DNA from: Spiroplasma ixodetis
GTDB taxonomy: Bacteria; Bacillota_I; Bacilli_A; Mycoplasmatales; VBWQ01
Length of the DNA stretch: 64,000 bases
Assembly: GCF_027923845.1 (NCBI RefSeq)
Contig: NZ_AP026933.1
Span: 620,001-684,000, forward strand
Reading direction: 5' to 3'
The notes beneath the pieces are model-generated. The model saw only the letters and a list, made by a program, of their open reading frames with translations, did not search any database and had not been told where the DNA came from. A program made the position numbers and the translations under genes. Of the stretch, positions 50,609-61,503 are shown in pieces (positions within the stretch are counted from its first letter, which is position 1; every line of letters begins with the position of its first letter).

Positions 50609-50676
50609 GAAAAATTTACAAAAGATGCTGAATTATACTTGTAAGTGCAAGTAAATAAAATTGCAAAAAATTCTCA

Positions 50677-51539
50677 GAACCTGTTTAGAATCTTTTTAAT
50701 AAAATTGAAATAAAGGACAGAACAACCATTTGTAAACTAGTATTTAGTTTTCTTTCACAATTTTTTCATAATCTTCTGCATTTTTCTAATCATGCAAAGC
50801 TTCGTTCTACAACTCATCTTTTTGGTAGTACTACAAAAGAATGTAATTCATTACGTTTTACAACTTCAACATTTGCATTTATGATTGTTTTGATTGCAGA
50901 AGCAAATTTTTCACCAGTATAGCCAGCATCTACTATTATTTTTTGAACTGTAGAAAGATTTTCTTTTTCACTTTTAATCATTATGATAGCACTATTACGA
51001 TCTGTTTTTTCTGCTGTAGTTATGTAAATTGCATGTGGTAAACCTTGCGTATCAACTGCAATATGACGTTTTATTCCTGAAATCTTTTTACCAGCATCAT
51101 AACCTTTATTTTCAGTAGTATCTGTATTTTTAACACTTTGCGAATCAATTATACAAAAACTAGTTTTTTCTTTTCGATGATTCTTAATACGAATCTTTTT
51201 AACTAATTTTTTTAAAATTAATTGCAATACACTAGGTTCTTTATCATTGTTTTTACTTCAAATTTGGAAATAATAATATACAGTTTGTCATTTTGGAAAA
51301 TTTTTTGGTAACATTCTTCATTGACAACCACTTTTTAATACATATAAAACTGCACAAAACACTTCATATAAATCTAAATTTCTTGGTTTTGTTTTCTTTT
51401 TGCTGTTTTCTAAAGTTGATTTTATGTTCTCAAATTGTTCTTTAGTAACATGACTTGGATAATTTTTATGCATATATACCTCTTATTTTAAAATATATAG
51501 TAATTTTACCTTATTTTCTAAAAGATTCTAAACAGGTTC
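50677..51539 (-). mobile_element. IS5-family element, copy 5
   Basis: 863 bp with perfect TCA duplications (50674-50676, 51540-51542). Confidence 0.94.
50685..51473 (-). CDS. IS5-family transposase, copy 5, intact
   Basis: 262 aa in one frame (seven A), same motifs as copy 2. Confidence 0.92.
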
Positions 51540-52347
51540 TCATATAAAAATTTCATAATGCTAAATTTAGTTTAGAAAAAGTAAGGAGTTTTTATATGAG
51601 TTATAAACATATTGGGATAGATGAAAGAATTTATATTGAGAATCAATTGAAATTTAAAGTTAAAATTAGTGAAATAGCTAAAAATCTTAATCGAAGTATT
51701 AGTACTATTATTCGAGAAGTTAATAGAAATAAAGATAATGATCATTATTTTTCATTAATTGCACAAAATAAAGCTGTAAATAGAAAAAAATCACATATTA
51801 TTTTTCATAAGTTTAAATATAAAGATTTAGTCAAATATATACAACAAAAACTATTATTGGGCTGATCACCTGAACAAATTTATGGCAGAATTAAAAATTT
51901 TCATAAACAATGAGCTATCAGCTTTAAAACAATTTACAATTGAATTTATTCTGGATTATTTGATAAAGTTACTAGTAAAAATTTAAGAAGAAAAGGTAAA
52001 AAACGAAGATCTCAAGAAAATCGTGGTAAATTTAATGGTAAATCAATTAAAGAACGAGATAATAATGTTAATGATCGCATAACTCTTGGTCATTGAGAAG
52101 GAGATACTATAGTATCATCAAGAGGTAAAAGTAAATCATGTTTAATAACTTTAGTTGAAAGAGTATCACGATTTACTTTAGCAATGTTAGTTAAAAACAA
52201 AACTACTAAAGTTATTAATAAAAATATCATTCATTATTTATCAATTCTTCCTAAAAATATTGTTAAAACTATGGATGGGTTACACTTTATTGGACACTAA
52301 TTACGTAGACAAGTGAACAAATTTGTTAAAAGAAAGGAACTATAATT

Positions 52348-52626
52348 ATGACCAATATTAACTCATATACCGACGAATTTAAAAAGCAAATAGTAGCTTT
52401 ATATCAAAGTGGTAAGTCAGTGTCTTGTCTTGCTAAAGAATATAATGTTACAAGAGCAACTACTTATAAATGAATTAAACAATTTACTAATTCAGGTAGT
52501 TTTAAAATTAAAAATAATCTTTCAGATTTAGAAAAACAATTAATTCAAGCAAATAAAGAATTAAAACAGTTACGAATGGAAAATGATATTTTAAAGCAAG
52601 CAGCACTAATAATAGGCAGAAAATAG
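52348..52626 (+). CDS. IS3-family OrfA (second type), copy 2
   Basis: 92 aa, one change from copy 1 (RATTYK for RAATYK in the helix-turn-helix). Confidence 0.87.
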
Positions 52627-53464
52627 AAATTATTACTAAAAATAAAGTTAAATATAAAATTCGCACAATGTGTCGTTTTTTAAAACTCTCTAAATCAACA
52701 TATTATTTTAATTTAAAGAAAAAAGAAAAAATTCAAAATAATATTTATGATGAAGCTGTTATTAGTGCTTTTAAAGAAAATAAAGAAGTTTATGGTACTA
52801 GAAGATTAAAAGTCATACTAGCAAACCAAGAAATTTATTTATCACGCAGAAAAATTAAAAAATTATGAATAAGCATAATTTAATATCAAAATACACTAAA
52901 TTATCATTCAAAAATCATCATAATAAAGTCAATGATAGTCAAATTACCAATCTTGTTAATAGAGACTTTAATAATAGAATTAAAAATGAAGTTATTGTCA
53001 GTGATTTAACTTATGTTCAAGTTAATGGTAAATGAAACTATATTTGCCTATTAGTAGACCTGTACAACCGCGAAATTATTGGACATAGTGTTGGAGTTAA
53101 AAAAGATGCATCATTAGTACATCAAGCATTTATGCACTCAAATCGCTGTTTAAAAGATATTCAAATATTTCATAGCGATCGCGGTAATGAATTCAATAAT
53201 AAAACTATTGATAAACTTTTATTAGCATTCAATATTACCCGTTCTTTAAGCAAAAAAGGATGTCCTTATGACAATGCTGTTGCTGAAGCAACTTTTAAAA
53301 CTTTCAAAACAGAGTTTATTAATGATAAAAATTTTACATCATTAATCCAATTAAAATTAGAATTATTTGATTACATAAATTGATATAACAACATAAGAAT
53401 TCACAGCACTCTAAACTACCTAACTCCCGTTAAATATCATGAACAAATGTCTACCAAAAAATAG
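52627..53464 (+). pseudogene. IS3-family OrfB (second type), copy 2 (frameshifted)
   Basis: DDE transposase subunit, about 280 aa when fused from OrfA by a -1 slip. HTH_21-like KENKEVYGTRRLKVIL, then VSDLTYVQVNGKW (Asp), FHSDRGNEFNN (Asp), NAVAEATFKTFKTE (Glu), ending near YNNIRIHSTLNYLTPVKY. One A is missing near 52860 (RRKIKKIMNK in copy 1), splitting the frame. Confidence 0.85.
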
Positions 53465-55153
53465 TCCTAAAAAGGGTTGCCATTCCACTATTACTTTTGA
53501 TCGTGGTAAAGAATTTGCAAATTGACAACAACTTGAAAAAAAGTTAGATGTGAAAATTTATTTTGCAAATCCATATTCACCTTGACAAAGAGGTACTAAT
53601 GAAAATACTAATGGTTTAATTAGAGAAAAATTTCCTAAAAAATTTATTTTTTCAAAAACTAATAAAAATGAAGTTCATAAATTTATATTGTCTTTAAACC
53701 AAAGACCCAGAAAAATACTAAATTATCTTTCACCAATCGAATATTTGAATAGAAAAATAATTTAGTTGCACTTACCTTTACAATTTTGCACTTGTTAAAT
53801 CCTTAGATACTGATTTAACTTCTTTTTTATCTTTATTATTTTTAAATATTTTATTATAAATTCATGATTCAACTTTTTTGATGCAGTTGAAAAAACTGAT
53901 GTAATTGTTTTAAAACCTCCACTAATAAAAACTGAAGCAATAGCAATAGCAATATCAATCTTAATTGTTGCCACTACTGCAGCAGCCAAATAAGGATCTA
54001 AAATCACAGGAAGCAAATTTGGAAGAACAGCAATAACAATAGTAATGACTAAAATAATAACCCAAACTTTTCACTCCGTTTTAGATGGCTTTGATTTTAA
54101 TTCCATTTGTTCTTTTAATAATTCTTTAACTGGCATTGTACTAATATTATTTGCATTTTCTTTATCAATTAAACAAGTGCTTTTTTTATATTCTTTAATA
54201 CTCTGGTACTTTTTAGTCTGTTTTCAAACTTCAACCTCATTTTTTCATTATTATCAAAATATATTATTTCTTCAAAAATTGATTCATCATTATAAACTAA
54301 AGTTGTTATATAAAATATCTTATCTTCAATTGGAAAAATTTCTTCATAAATTTTTTGAACATTTTGACTTTTAATATTTCATTCTTTTTTTATTTCTTTT
54401 TTAACTTAGAAATATTAGAAAATATTTCTAGTTTTTGCTCTTCAGTTAAATTTTCTTCATCAATTTTTCTTTGTAGTTCTATTCTTCTATTAATATTTTC
54501 TTTTAATGATAACGGCATCCAATCATCACTATAACTATCTAGTTCACTATTTAAATTGCTTATAGTATTTTCTAATTCTTCAATTTTAGAATTATTTTTC
54601 GGACTTCTCCCCACATGTACTTGTGGAGGGAATAATGAAACTGAATGAATTCAACAATGCTTTTCAAACTGAACAGCAATGTCTTGCATATATAGCAAAT
54701 TTGAAAGAAAACAAATGTATTAGGTGTTTTAATTTTAATTTGAATACTTCTGATTTAAAAAGAATGAGATGTTTAAAATGTAATCAAACATTTAGCATTC
54801 TCACAGGCACCATATTTTCAAGGTCACAAACATCTTTAACATCTTGGTTTTATCTTATCTTTAGATGAATAAACACCAAACATGGAATTCCATCAACAGA
54901 TATTGCAAAAGAATTGGGAGTGACTTTGAAAACTGCTTGAAGAATGACTCATAAAATCAGAACACGTATTGCAAAACAAAAACCTCAATTTATTGTTGAA
55001 GGTACAGTGCAAATTGATGAAATCTATCTTTCACATATGGGTTTTAAAAACAAGGAAGATCCTTGGTGAATAAAACCTTGATTGTTGGCATTTATCAAAA
55101 AACAACCAATAATTTAATTGTGAAAGTATTGAAAAACGCAAAGAGTAAAAATC

Positions 55154-56527
55154 GAGGCTTTTTAATAATCTGTGTATCTTTGTTTTACAAAGTTACTAAT
55201 TTAGATTAATTCTGTCTTCAAATTTTATCATAAAATGAGCAATTGCTGTATTTCAATTTTGAATAGGCAATGTTCATTTTTTTGTTATATTTTCAATTGC
55301 CAAGTAAAATATTTTGAAAACTGCCATATCATTAGGAAAAACTTTTTTATTTCTGATGATTTTTCGTAATTGACTATTAACAGATTCAATAGCATTTGTA
55401 GTATAAATCACTCTTTTGATTTCTACTGGATAACTAATAAAAACCATTAAATTATCTCAATTTTTATATCAAGATTTAGTAATTTGAGGATATTGTTTAT
55501 TTCATTTACTTTCAAACGATTCTAAAGCTTGCATTGCTTGTTCTTCACTACATGCACTATAAATTGGTTTTAAATCTGCAACTAGACCTTTTCGATGTTT
55601 GTATGAAACATATTTTAAACTATTTCTAATTTGATGAACAATGCATAATTGATGTTCTGTTTTAGGATAAACTGATTGTATTGCTTCTGACATGCCTGTT
55701 AAATTATCACTACAAGCAATAAGAATATCATTTAAGCCACGATTTTTCATTTCTGTGAAATTAGATAATCAAAACTTAGAACCTTCATTTTCACTAATTC
55801 ATAATCCTAAAACATCTTTTTTGCCTTCTAAATCAACTCCTAATGCTATATAAACTGATTTGTTAATAATCCGTTTATCTTGTCGTACTTTAACTACTAT
55901 ACAATCAAAATAAACAATAGGATAAATACTTTCTAATGGTCGATTTTGTCATGCTTTAACATCATCAATAACATCATCAGTAATTTGACTAATAACACTT
56001 TCACTAATATCAGCACCATGATATAACTCTTGCAACTGCATTCTAATGTCAGATAATGTCATTCCTTTTGCATATAAAGAAAGAACTTGTTGATCAAAAC
56101 CATCAAATCTTCTTTGCCTTTTAGGAACTATTACAGGAGTAAAATTACTATTGCGATCTCTTGGTACATCAATTTCAATTTTACCTTGTTGAGTTATTAA
56201 TTTTTTTGAACTTGTACCATTACGAGCATTTTCAGTAGTACTATGTTGATTTTTTCATATCCTAAATAATTTTGCATTTCAGAATTCAACATTTTTTCAA
56301 CTAATCTTTTTGTTAATTCTTTATATAAACCGCCAGGTTTAAAAACTGTTGTTAAATCTTCAGTATTTTCTAGTAATAAATCTACTGCTTTTGATATTGG
56401 ATCATTATTATTAAAGTTATCTTTTTTAGCCATCTGTAACTCACTCTTTCTAGTCATTTAATTATATTTACTAGAATTAATTAAACATAGTTATTTTTGT
56501 AAGTTACACAGATTACTAAACATTTCC
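55154..56527 (-). mobile_element. IS256-family element, copy F
   Basis: 1374 bp, one base shorter than the others because of a T-run deletion near 56250. Flanks TAAAAATC and TAAAAAATC match except for one A. Confidence 0.92.
55196..56433 (-). pseudogene. IS256-family transposase, copy F (frameshifted)
   Basis: Same protein as copy B, but the frame breaks after NYLGYEK near residue 62 because one T is missing at about 56250; the DDE part is otherwise intact. Confidence 0.88.
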
Positions 56528-57054
56528 TAAAAAATCTTTTGCAGTTTGCAAAAAACCACATTTCTTCAAAATGTCTTGTATATACTGATTCTTGAAAAGG
56601 ATATTGCGATTTTAAATCAGTTTTCACTAAGCATGAAACAGTTAACCATCAAGATGGCTATGTTTCAAAAATTGGTGTAAATACCAACCAAATTGAATCA
56701 GTTTGAAAACATATAAGAAGAACATTTAAAACACATATCAAAGTTGCAAAACATCATGTTCATTTATATGCTAAAGAAGCTGCATATAAATTCAACAAGA
56801 TACCTAGTTTTGAAACTGTAATGCTATGTTTGATTTAAAAATGTGGGGAGAAGTCCGTAGATAGGCTTTTCTCAGCATTTATGTGATAAAATTAAAATAG
56901 TACATAATGGGAGAAAAGCCTTATTTTTTTCAATATTATTATTCAATTCTTTTTTATATTTCTTTGTTCTTCAATTTCTAATTCTTTATCTGATATTGTT
57001 TCTTTAAGCGCAAAATATTCTCTAAATTCACTATCGGTTGTATTTTGTTTCTTA

Positions 57055-57917
57055 GAACCTGTTTAGAATCTTTTAGAAAATAAGGCAAAATTACTATATA
57101 TTTTAAAATAAGAGGTATATATGCATAAAAATTATCCAAGTCATGTTACTAAAGAACAATTTGAGAACATAAAATCAACTTTAGAAAACAGCAAAAAGAA
57201 AACAAAACCAAGAAATTTAGATTTATATGAAGTGTTTTGTGCAGTTTTATATGTATTAAAAAGTGGTTGTCAATGAAGAATGTTACCAAAAAATTTTCCA
57301 AAATGACAAACTGTATATTAATATTTCCAAATTTGAAGTAAAAACAATGATAAAGAACCTAGTGTATTGCAATTAATTTTAAAAAAATTAGTTAAAAAGA
57401 TTCGTATTAAGAATCATCGAAAAGAAAAAACTAGTTTTTGTATAATTGATTCGCAAAGTGTTAAAAATACAGATACTACTGAAAATAAAGGTTATGATGC
57501 TGGTAAAAAGATTTCAGGAATAAAACGTCATATTGCAGTTGATACGCAAGGTTTACCACATGCAATTTACATAACTACAGCAGAAAAAACAGATCGTAAT
57601 AGTGCTATCATAATGATTAAAAGTGAAAAAGAAAATCTTTCTACAGTTCAAAAAATAATAGTAGATGCTGGCTATACTGGTGAAAAATTTGCTTCTGCAA
57701 TCAAAACAATCATAAATGCAAATGTTGAAGTTGTAAAACGTAATGAATTACATTCTTTTGTAGTACTACCAAAAAGATGAGTTGTAGAACGAAGCTTTGC
57801 ATGATTAGAAAAATGCAGAAGATTATGAAAAAATTGTGAAAGAAAACTAAATACTAGTTTACAAATGGTTGTTCTGTCCTTTATTTCAATTTTATTAAAA
57901 AGATTCTAAACAGGTTC
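57055..57917 (+). mobile_element. IS5-family element, copy 6
   Basis: 863 bp with perfect TTA duplications (57052-57054, 57918-57920). Confidence 0.94.
57121..57909 (+). pseudogene. IS5-family transposase, copy 6 (nonsense mutation)
   Basis: Same frame as copy 2, but codon 67 is TAA (57319-57321) instead of TAT in TVYYYFQIW. Copy 7 carries the same change, so one derived from the other. Confidence 0.9.
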
Positions 57918-58131
57918 TTAGTTTTATTTATTTCCATTTTTCTTTCTTTACGTTTTAAATCATCAAGTAAAGGTTTAAGTTGAATAATTTCTAATTCAAA
58001 AAGATTTTCTCTAATAATAGTTAATTTTTTATTTAAATCATCATTTGTTCTTTTGACATCTTCTAATTGTTTTGTAAAATTAAAAATTTCTTCTCTAAGT
58101 TTACTTATCTTTTGATCTTCTATAATTGTAA

Positions 58132-58993
58132 GAACCTGTTTAGAATCTTTTAATAAAATTGAAATAAAGGACAGAACAACCATTTGTAAACTAGTATTTA
58201 GTTTTCTTTCACAATTTTTTCATAATCTTCTGCATTTTTCTAATCATGCAAAGCTTCGTTCTACAACTCATCTTTTTGGTAGTACTACAAAAGAATGTAA
58301 TTCATTACGTTTTACAACTTCAACATTTGCATTTATGATTGTTTTGATTGCAGAAGCAAATTTTTCACCAGTATAGCCAGCATCTACTATTATTTTTTGA
58401 ACTGTAGAAAGATTTTCTTTTTCACTTTTAATCATTATGATAGCACTATTACGATCTGTTTTTTCTGCTGTAGTTATGTAAATTGCATGTGGTAAACCTT
58501 GCGTATCAACTGCAATATGACGTTTTATTCCTGAAATCTTTTTACCAGCATCATAACCTTTATTTTCAGTAGTATCTGTATTTTTAACACTTTGCGAATC
58601 AATTATACAAAAACTAGTTTTTTCTTTTCGATGATTCTTAATACGAATCTTTTTAACTAATTTTTTTAAAATTAATTGCAATACACTAGGTTCTTTATCA
58701 TTGTTTTTACTTCAAATTTGGAAATATTAATATACAGTTTGTCATTTTGGAAAATTTTTTGGTAACATTCTTCATTGACAACCACTTTTTAATACATATA
58801 AAACTGCACAAAACACTTCATATAAATCTAAATTTCTTGGTTTTGTTTTCTTTTTGCTGTTTTCTAAAGTTGATTTTATGTTCTCAAATTGTTCTTTAGT
58901 AACATGACTTGGATAATTTTTATGCATATATACCTCTTATTTTAAAATATATAGTAATTTTACCTTATTTTCTAAAAGATTCTAAACAGGTTC
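58132..58993 (-). mobile_element. IS5-family element, copy 7
   Basis: 862 bp with TAA duplications (58129-58131, 58994-58996), inverted relative to copy 6, 214 bp away. Confidence 0.93.
58140..58927 (-). pseudogene. IS5-family transposase, copy 7 (nonsense mutation)
   Basis: TAA at codon 67 (58729-58727), shared with copy 6, and one T missing near the 3' end. Confidence 0.88.
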
Positions 58994-59219
58994 TAAGACA
59001 ATTATATTTATATTTATTTAAAACATTACTATCATTATTTGCTTCATTTAAACTATTTTCACTTCTAGAAGATTTTATTGCTAAACCTCCATGTCTTTTT
59101 TTATAGAACCATCGGTTTGAGCAAAAATATTTTCTGGATTATTTTCCATTATTCGCTGAAATGTTGTTGATTTTCTTTTATCATTATCACGCATTTTATA
59201 CACCTTCTTAGTAAAATAA

Positions 59220-59258
59220 AACCCATTTACTTACAAACAAAGCAATGGGTTAAAAACT
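59220..59258 (-). promoter_or_regulatory. Terminator-like leader hairpin before the coiled-coil gene
   Basis: Minus strand AGTTTTTAACCCATTGC closes with AAATGGGTTTTATTTT, 12-15 nt before the AAGAAGG ribosome site of the gene starting at 59194. It matches the leaders at 14706 and 22685 in sequence and position. Confidence 0.55.
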
Positions 59259-59373
59259 ATATTTAGTTTTACACTTATCTTTTACCAAATTTTAGAAATT
59301 TTTACAATATTTTTTATTTTCATATTATATAAATAATTTAAATATTATTAAATTTTGAGGTATATAATAATTA

Positions 59374-60312
59374 GGCTTTTCTCCCTTTATGTACTATTTT
59401 AATTTTATCACATAAATGCTGAGAAAAGCCTATCTACGGACTTCTCCCCACATTTTTAAATCAAACATAGAATTACAGTTTCAAAACTAGGTATCTTGTT
59501 GAATTTATATGCAGCTTCTTTAGCATATAAATGAACATGATGTTTTGCAACTTTGATATGTGTTTTAAATGTTCTTCTTATATGTTTTCAAACTGATTCA
59601 ATTTGGTTGGTATTTACACCAATTTTTGAAACATAGCCATCTTGATGGTTAACTGTTTCATGCTTAGTGAAAACTGATTTAAAATCGCAATATTCTTTTC
59701 AAGAATCAGTATATACAAGACATTTTGAAGAAATGTGGTTTTTTGCAAACTGCAAAAGATTTTTACTCTTTGCGTTTTTCAATACTTTCACAATTAAATT
59801 ATTGGTTGTTTTTTGATAAATGCCAACAATCAAGGTTTTATTCACCAAGGATCTTCCTTGTTTTTTAAAACCCATATGTGAAAGATACATTTCATCAATT
59901 TGCACTGTACCTTCAACAATAAATTGAGGTTTTTGTTTTGCAATACGTGTTTTGATTTTATGAGTCATTCTTCAAGCAGTTTTCAAAGTCACTCCCAATT
60001 CTTTTGCAATATCTGTTGATGGAATTCCATGTTTGGTGTTTATTCATCTAAAGATAAGATAAAACCAAGATGTTAAAGATGTTTGTGACCTTGAAAATAT
60101 GGTGCCTGTGAGAATGCTAAATGTTTGATTACATTTTAAACATCTCATTCTTTTTAAATCAGAAGTATTCAAATTAAAATTAAAACACCTAATACATTTG
60201 TTTTCTTTCAAATTTGCTATATATGCAAGACATTGCTGTTCAGTTTGAAAAGCATTGTTGAATTCATTCAGTTTCATTATTCCCTCCACAAGTACATGTG
60301 GGGAGAAGTCCG
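59374..60312 (-). mobile_element. IS1595-family element, copy H (CGGAC subtype)
   Basis: 939 bp with perfect AATAATTA duplications (59366-59373, 60313-60320). Confidence 0.94.
59456..60277 (-). CDS. IS1595-family transposase, copy H, intact
   Basis: 273 aa; like copy D except MTHKIKTRI for MTHKIRTRI and EYCDF for GYCDF-type changes after the second Asp. Confidence 0.9.
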
Positions 60313-60324
60313 AATAATTATTTA

Positions 60325-60427
60325 AAATAAAAGAGTTACCAATAATGGTAACTCCTATTCACTGTTAGGTGCCAACCGCAATGAATATTTACTTACCCTT
60401 AACTAAGTAAGTATTTTTATTATACTA
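60325..60427 (-). ncRNA. Structured 3' region or small RNA with terminator
   Basis: On the minus strand three hairpins follow each other: ACTTACTTA/TAAGTAAAT, then ATTCATTG enclosing GGTTGGCACC and closing with CAGTGAAT, then a strong terminator GAGTTACC/GGTAACTC followed by TTTTATTTT. It begins about 80 bp after the TIR-like gene and could be its structured 3' end or an independent RNA. The middle hairpin is unusually GC-rich for this genome. It matches no RNA family I can name. Confidence 0.4.
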
Positions 60428-60508
60428 CTAAAATAAAGTTTTTTTAGTTTTATTTACTAAAAAAAATAAAACCTTTTTAATTTTATATATTTTTGATAAT
60501 AATTTGAT

Positions 60509-61259
60509 TTAAAAAAATAAATCAACAAATAAATATTGAATAGTTGCAGAAGTAGAGTCTATATTATTCACTTTTGTTTTAATGTCTCCAAATAAATTTT
60601 TTTGTGATTTCTGTTTTTGTGAAGAGAAATAACAATTTAGTTTCTTTTTAGATTTTTTTGGACAATCTTCTATATTTTCTTCAAACAAATTTATTTCTTT
60701 GAAAAGATCAAAGTTTTTTTTCAATTTTTCAGTTTTAACTTTATCTTGACATTTATCAAGTAATTTTTTAAACTTTAAAGGATTTGAAACTACATTTGAA
60801 AAACTTTCAACGATTGCATAGTTATTTATTACATTTTCATAAATTCTTGGAGTAGAATTTTGTTTATTAATTAAAGTTTTGTAATCATTATCATTAAAAT
60901 CACAATTTTTTTTGCTTTTTTAATAAAATCATCAGTTAAAAGTATTAATAAACCATTTTTCCCCTTCGATGAAGACTACCATATATTGATAATGAAGATG
61001 CAATTTCTCAATCAATATGTTTTCTACATTTTGTATGTTTTCCTAAAATAACTACAGTAATATCTGAATCTTTTAAATACTCTTCTCTAATAGTTTTAAA
61101 TATCTTTTTAGGAGGCAATTGCGGATCAATATCACCTAGTTTTACAGATACGTCTTTCACTTCAAAATATTCTCCATAACACTGCAAAATTAATTCTGAT
61201 AATTCATCCTTTGCTTTTTGTTCTCTTAAATGATGATATGAAATAAAAATTTTTAACAT
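60509..61259 (-). CDS. TIR-like (ThsB/DUF1863 type) protein, second copy (frameshifted)
   Basis: Paralogue of the split gene at 32197. KIFISYHHLREQ at residues 3-14, VSVKLGDID near 42, DSDITVVILGKHTKCRKHID near 70-89, followed by WEIASSL. Two A-runs (near 60956 and 60906) lack one base each; restored length is 250 aa. The C-terminal part continues the shared domain (IYENVINNYAIVESFSNVVS) but has a Lys-rich tail instead of acidic repeats. ATG 61259 follows AGAGG. No membrane-protein partner lies beside it; ileS is divergent. Confidence 0.72.
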
Positions 61260-61408
61260 TATTCATTAACCTCTTTTTTAAAATTTTAAAAATATTTTTT
61301 ATAAACTTTAATAAGTTTATACTTTATTATAAAATAATACTCACTAAAAGTAATATTTTTAACTTTTAAGTTTTATAAAATCTTATTATTAAAATAAAGT
61401 AAATATTA

Positions 61409-61437
61409 TACAAATTTCAAGTAATTACTAGTATAAT
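61409..61437 (+). promoter_or_regulatory. Candidate ileS promoter
   Basis: TATAAT at 61432-61437 lies 66 bp before the ileS start; the -35 is weak. No T-box features were seen. Confidence 0.45.
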
Positions 61438-61503
61438 GATTTAAGAATAAAAAAGAATAATTAGTACAAATAAAACTTGTTATTTTAAAGGAGAATAATA
61501 TAC

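Larger units (their letters stand above)
52272..53487 (+). mobile_element. IS3-family element (second type), copy 2
   Basis: 1216 bp with perfect CTA duplications (52269-52271, 53488-53490). Ends TGGATGGGTTAC and CCATTCCA. Confidence 0.93.
51596..53765 (+). pseudogene. IS30-family transposase, copy D, split by IS3
   Basis: ATG 51596, stop 53763-53765. Subtracting the IS3-type element (52272-53487) and one CTA gives exactly 951 nt, the intact length, so the insertion is the only defect. Confidence 0.9.
50627..53789 (+). mobile_element. IS30-family element, copy D, interrupted twice
   Basis: The left end at 50627 and right end at 53789 are intact. IS5 copy 5 sits in its left leader and an IS3-type element in its gene. 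The flanks show no target duplication, so the left flank (rplJ upstream) and right flank (coiled-coil gene) were probably joined by recombination between IS30 copies. Confidence 0.9.
54600..56920 (+). mobile_element. IS1595-family element, copy G (CGGAC subtype), interrupted
   Basis: TTATTTTT duplications on both sides (54592-54599, 56921-56928). IS256 copy F is inserted in its transposase gene (ATG 54635). That gene also lacks an A near 55050 (GFKKQG), so it was or is frameshifted. Confidence 0.92.
53790..59194 (-). pseudogene. Large coiled-coil membrane protein, broken by four IS insertions
   Basis: Pieces at 59194-58994, 58131-57918, 57054-56921, 54599-53790. The start MRDNDKRKSTTFQRIMENNP has AAGAAGG upstream. 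Removing IS5 copy 7 joins YNC to LTIIEDQ, removing IS5 copy 6 joins NKT to KKQNTTD, and removing IS1595 G joins NIEK to NNSKIEE, all in frame. The middle is charged coiled coil (KISKLREEIFNFTKQLEDV). The C-terminal part has a membrane helix (WVIILVITIVIAVLPNLL) and a second, Ala/Ile-rich segment. IS30 copy D removed the end. Additional A-run shifts lie near 59102, 56965, 54390, 54245 and 53878. Function unknown. Confidence 0.6.

Noticed and set aside
54045..54374. Plus-strand 109-aa hydrophobic frame
   Set aside because: Antisense of the coiled-coil membrane-protein fragments, which reconstruct in frame across IS insertions.
61260..61503. T-box riboswitch upstream of ileS
   Set aside because: No T-box core motif or specifier stem could be found in the AT-rich leader.
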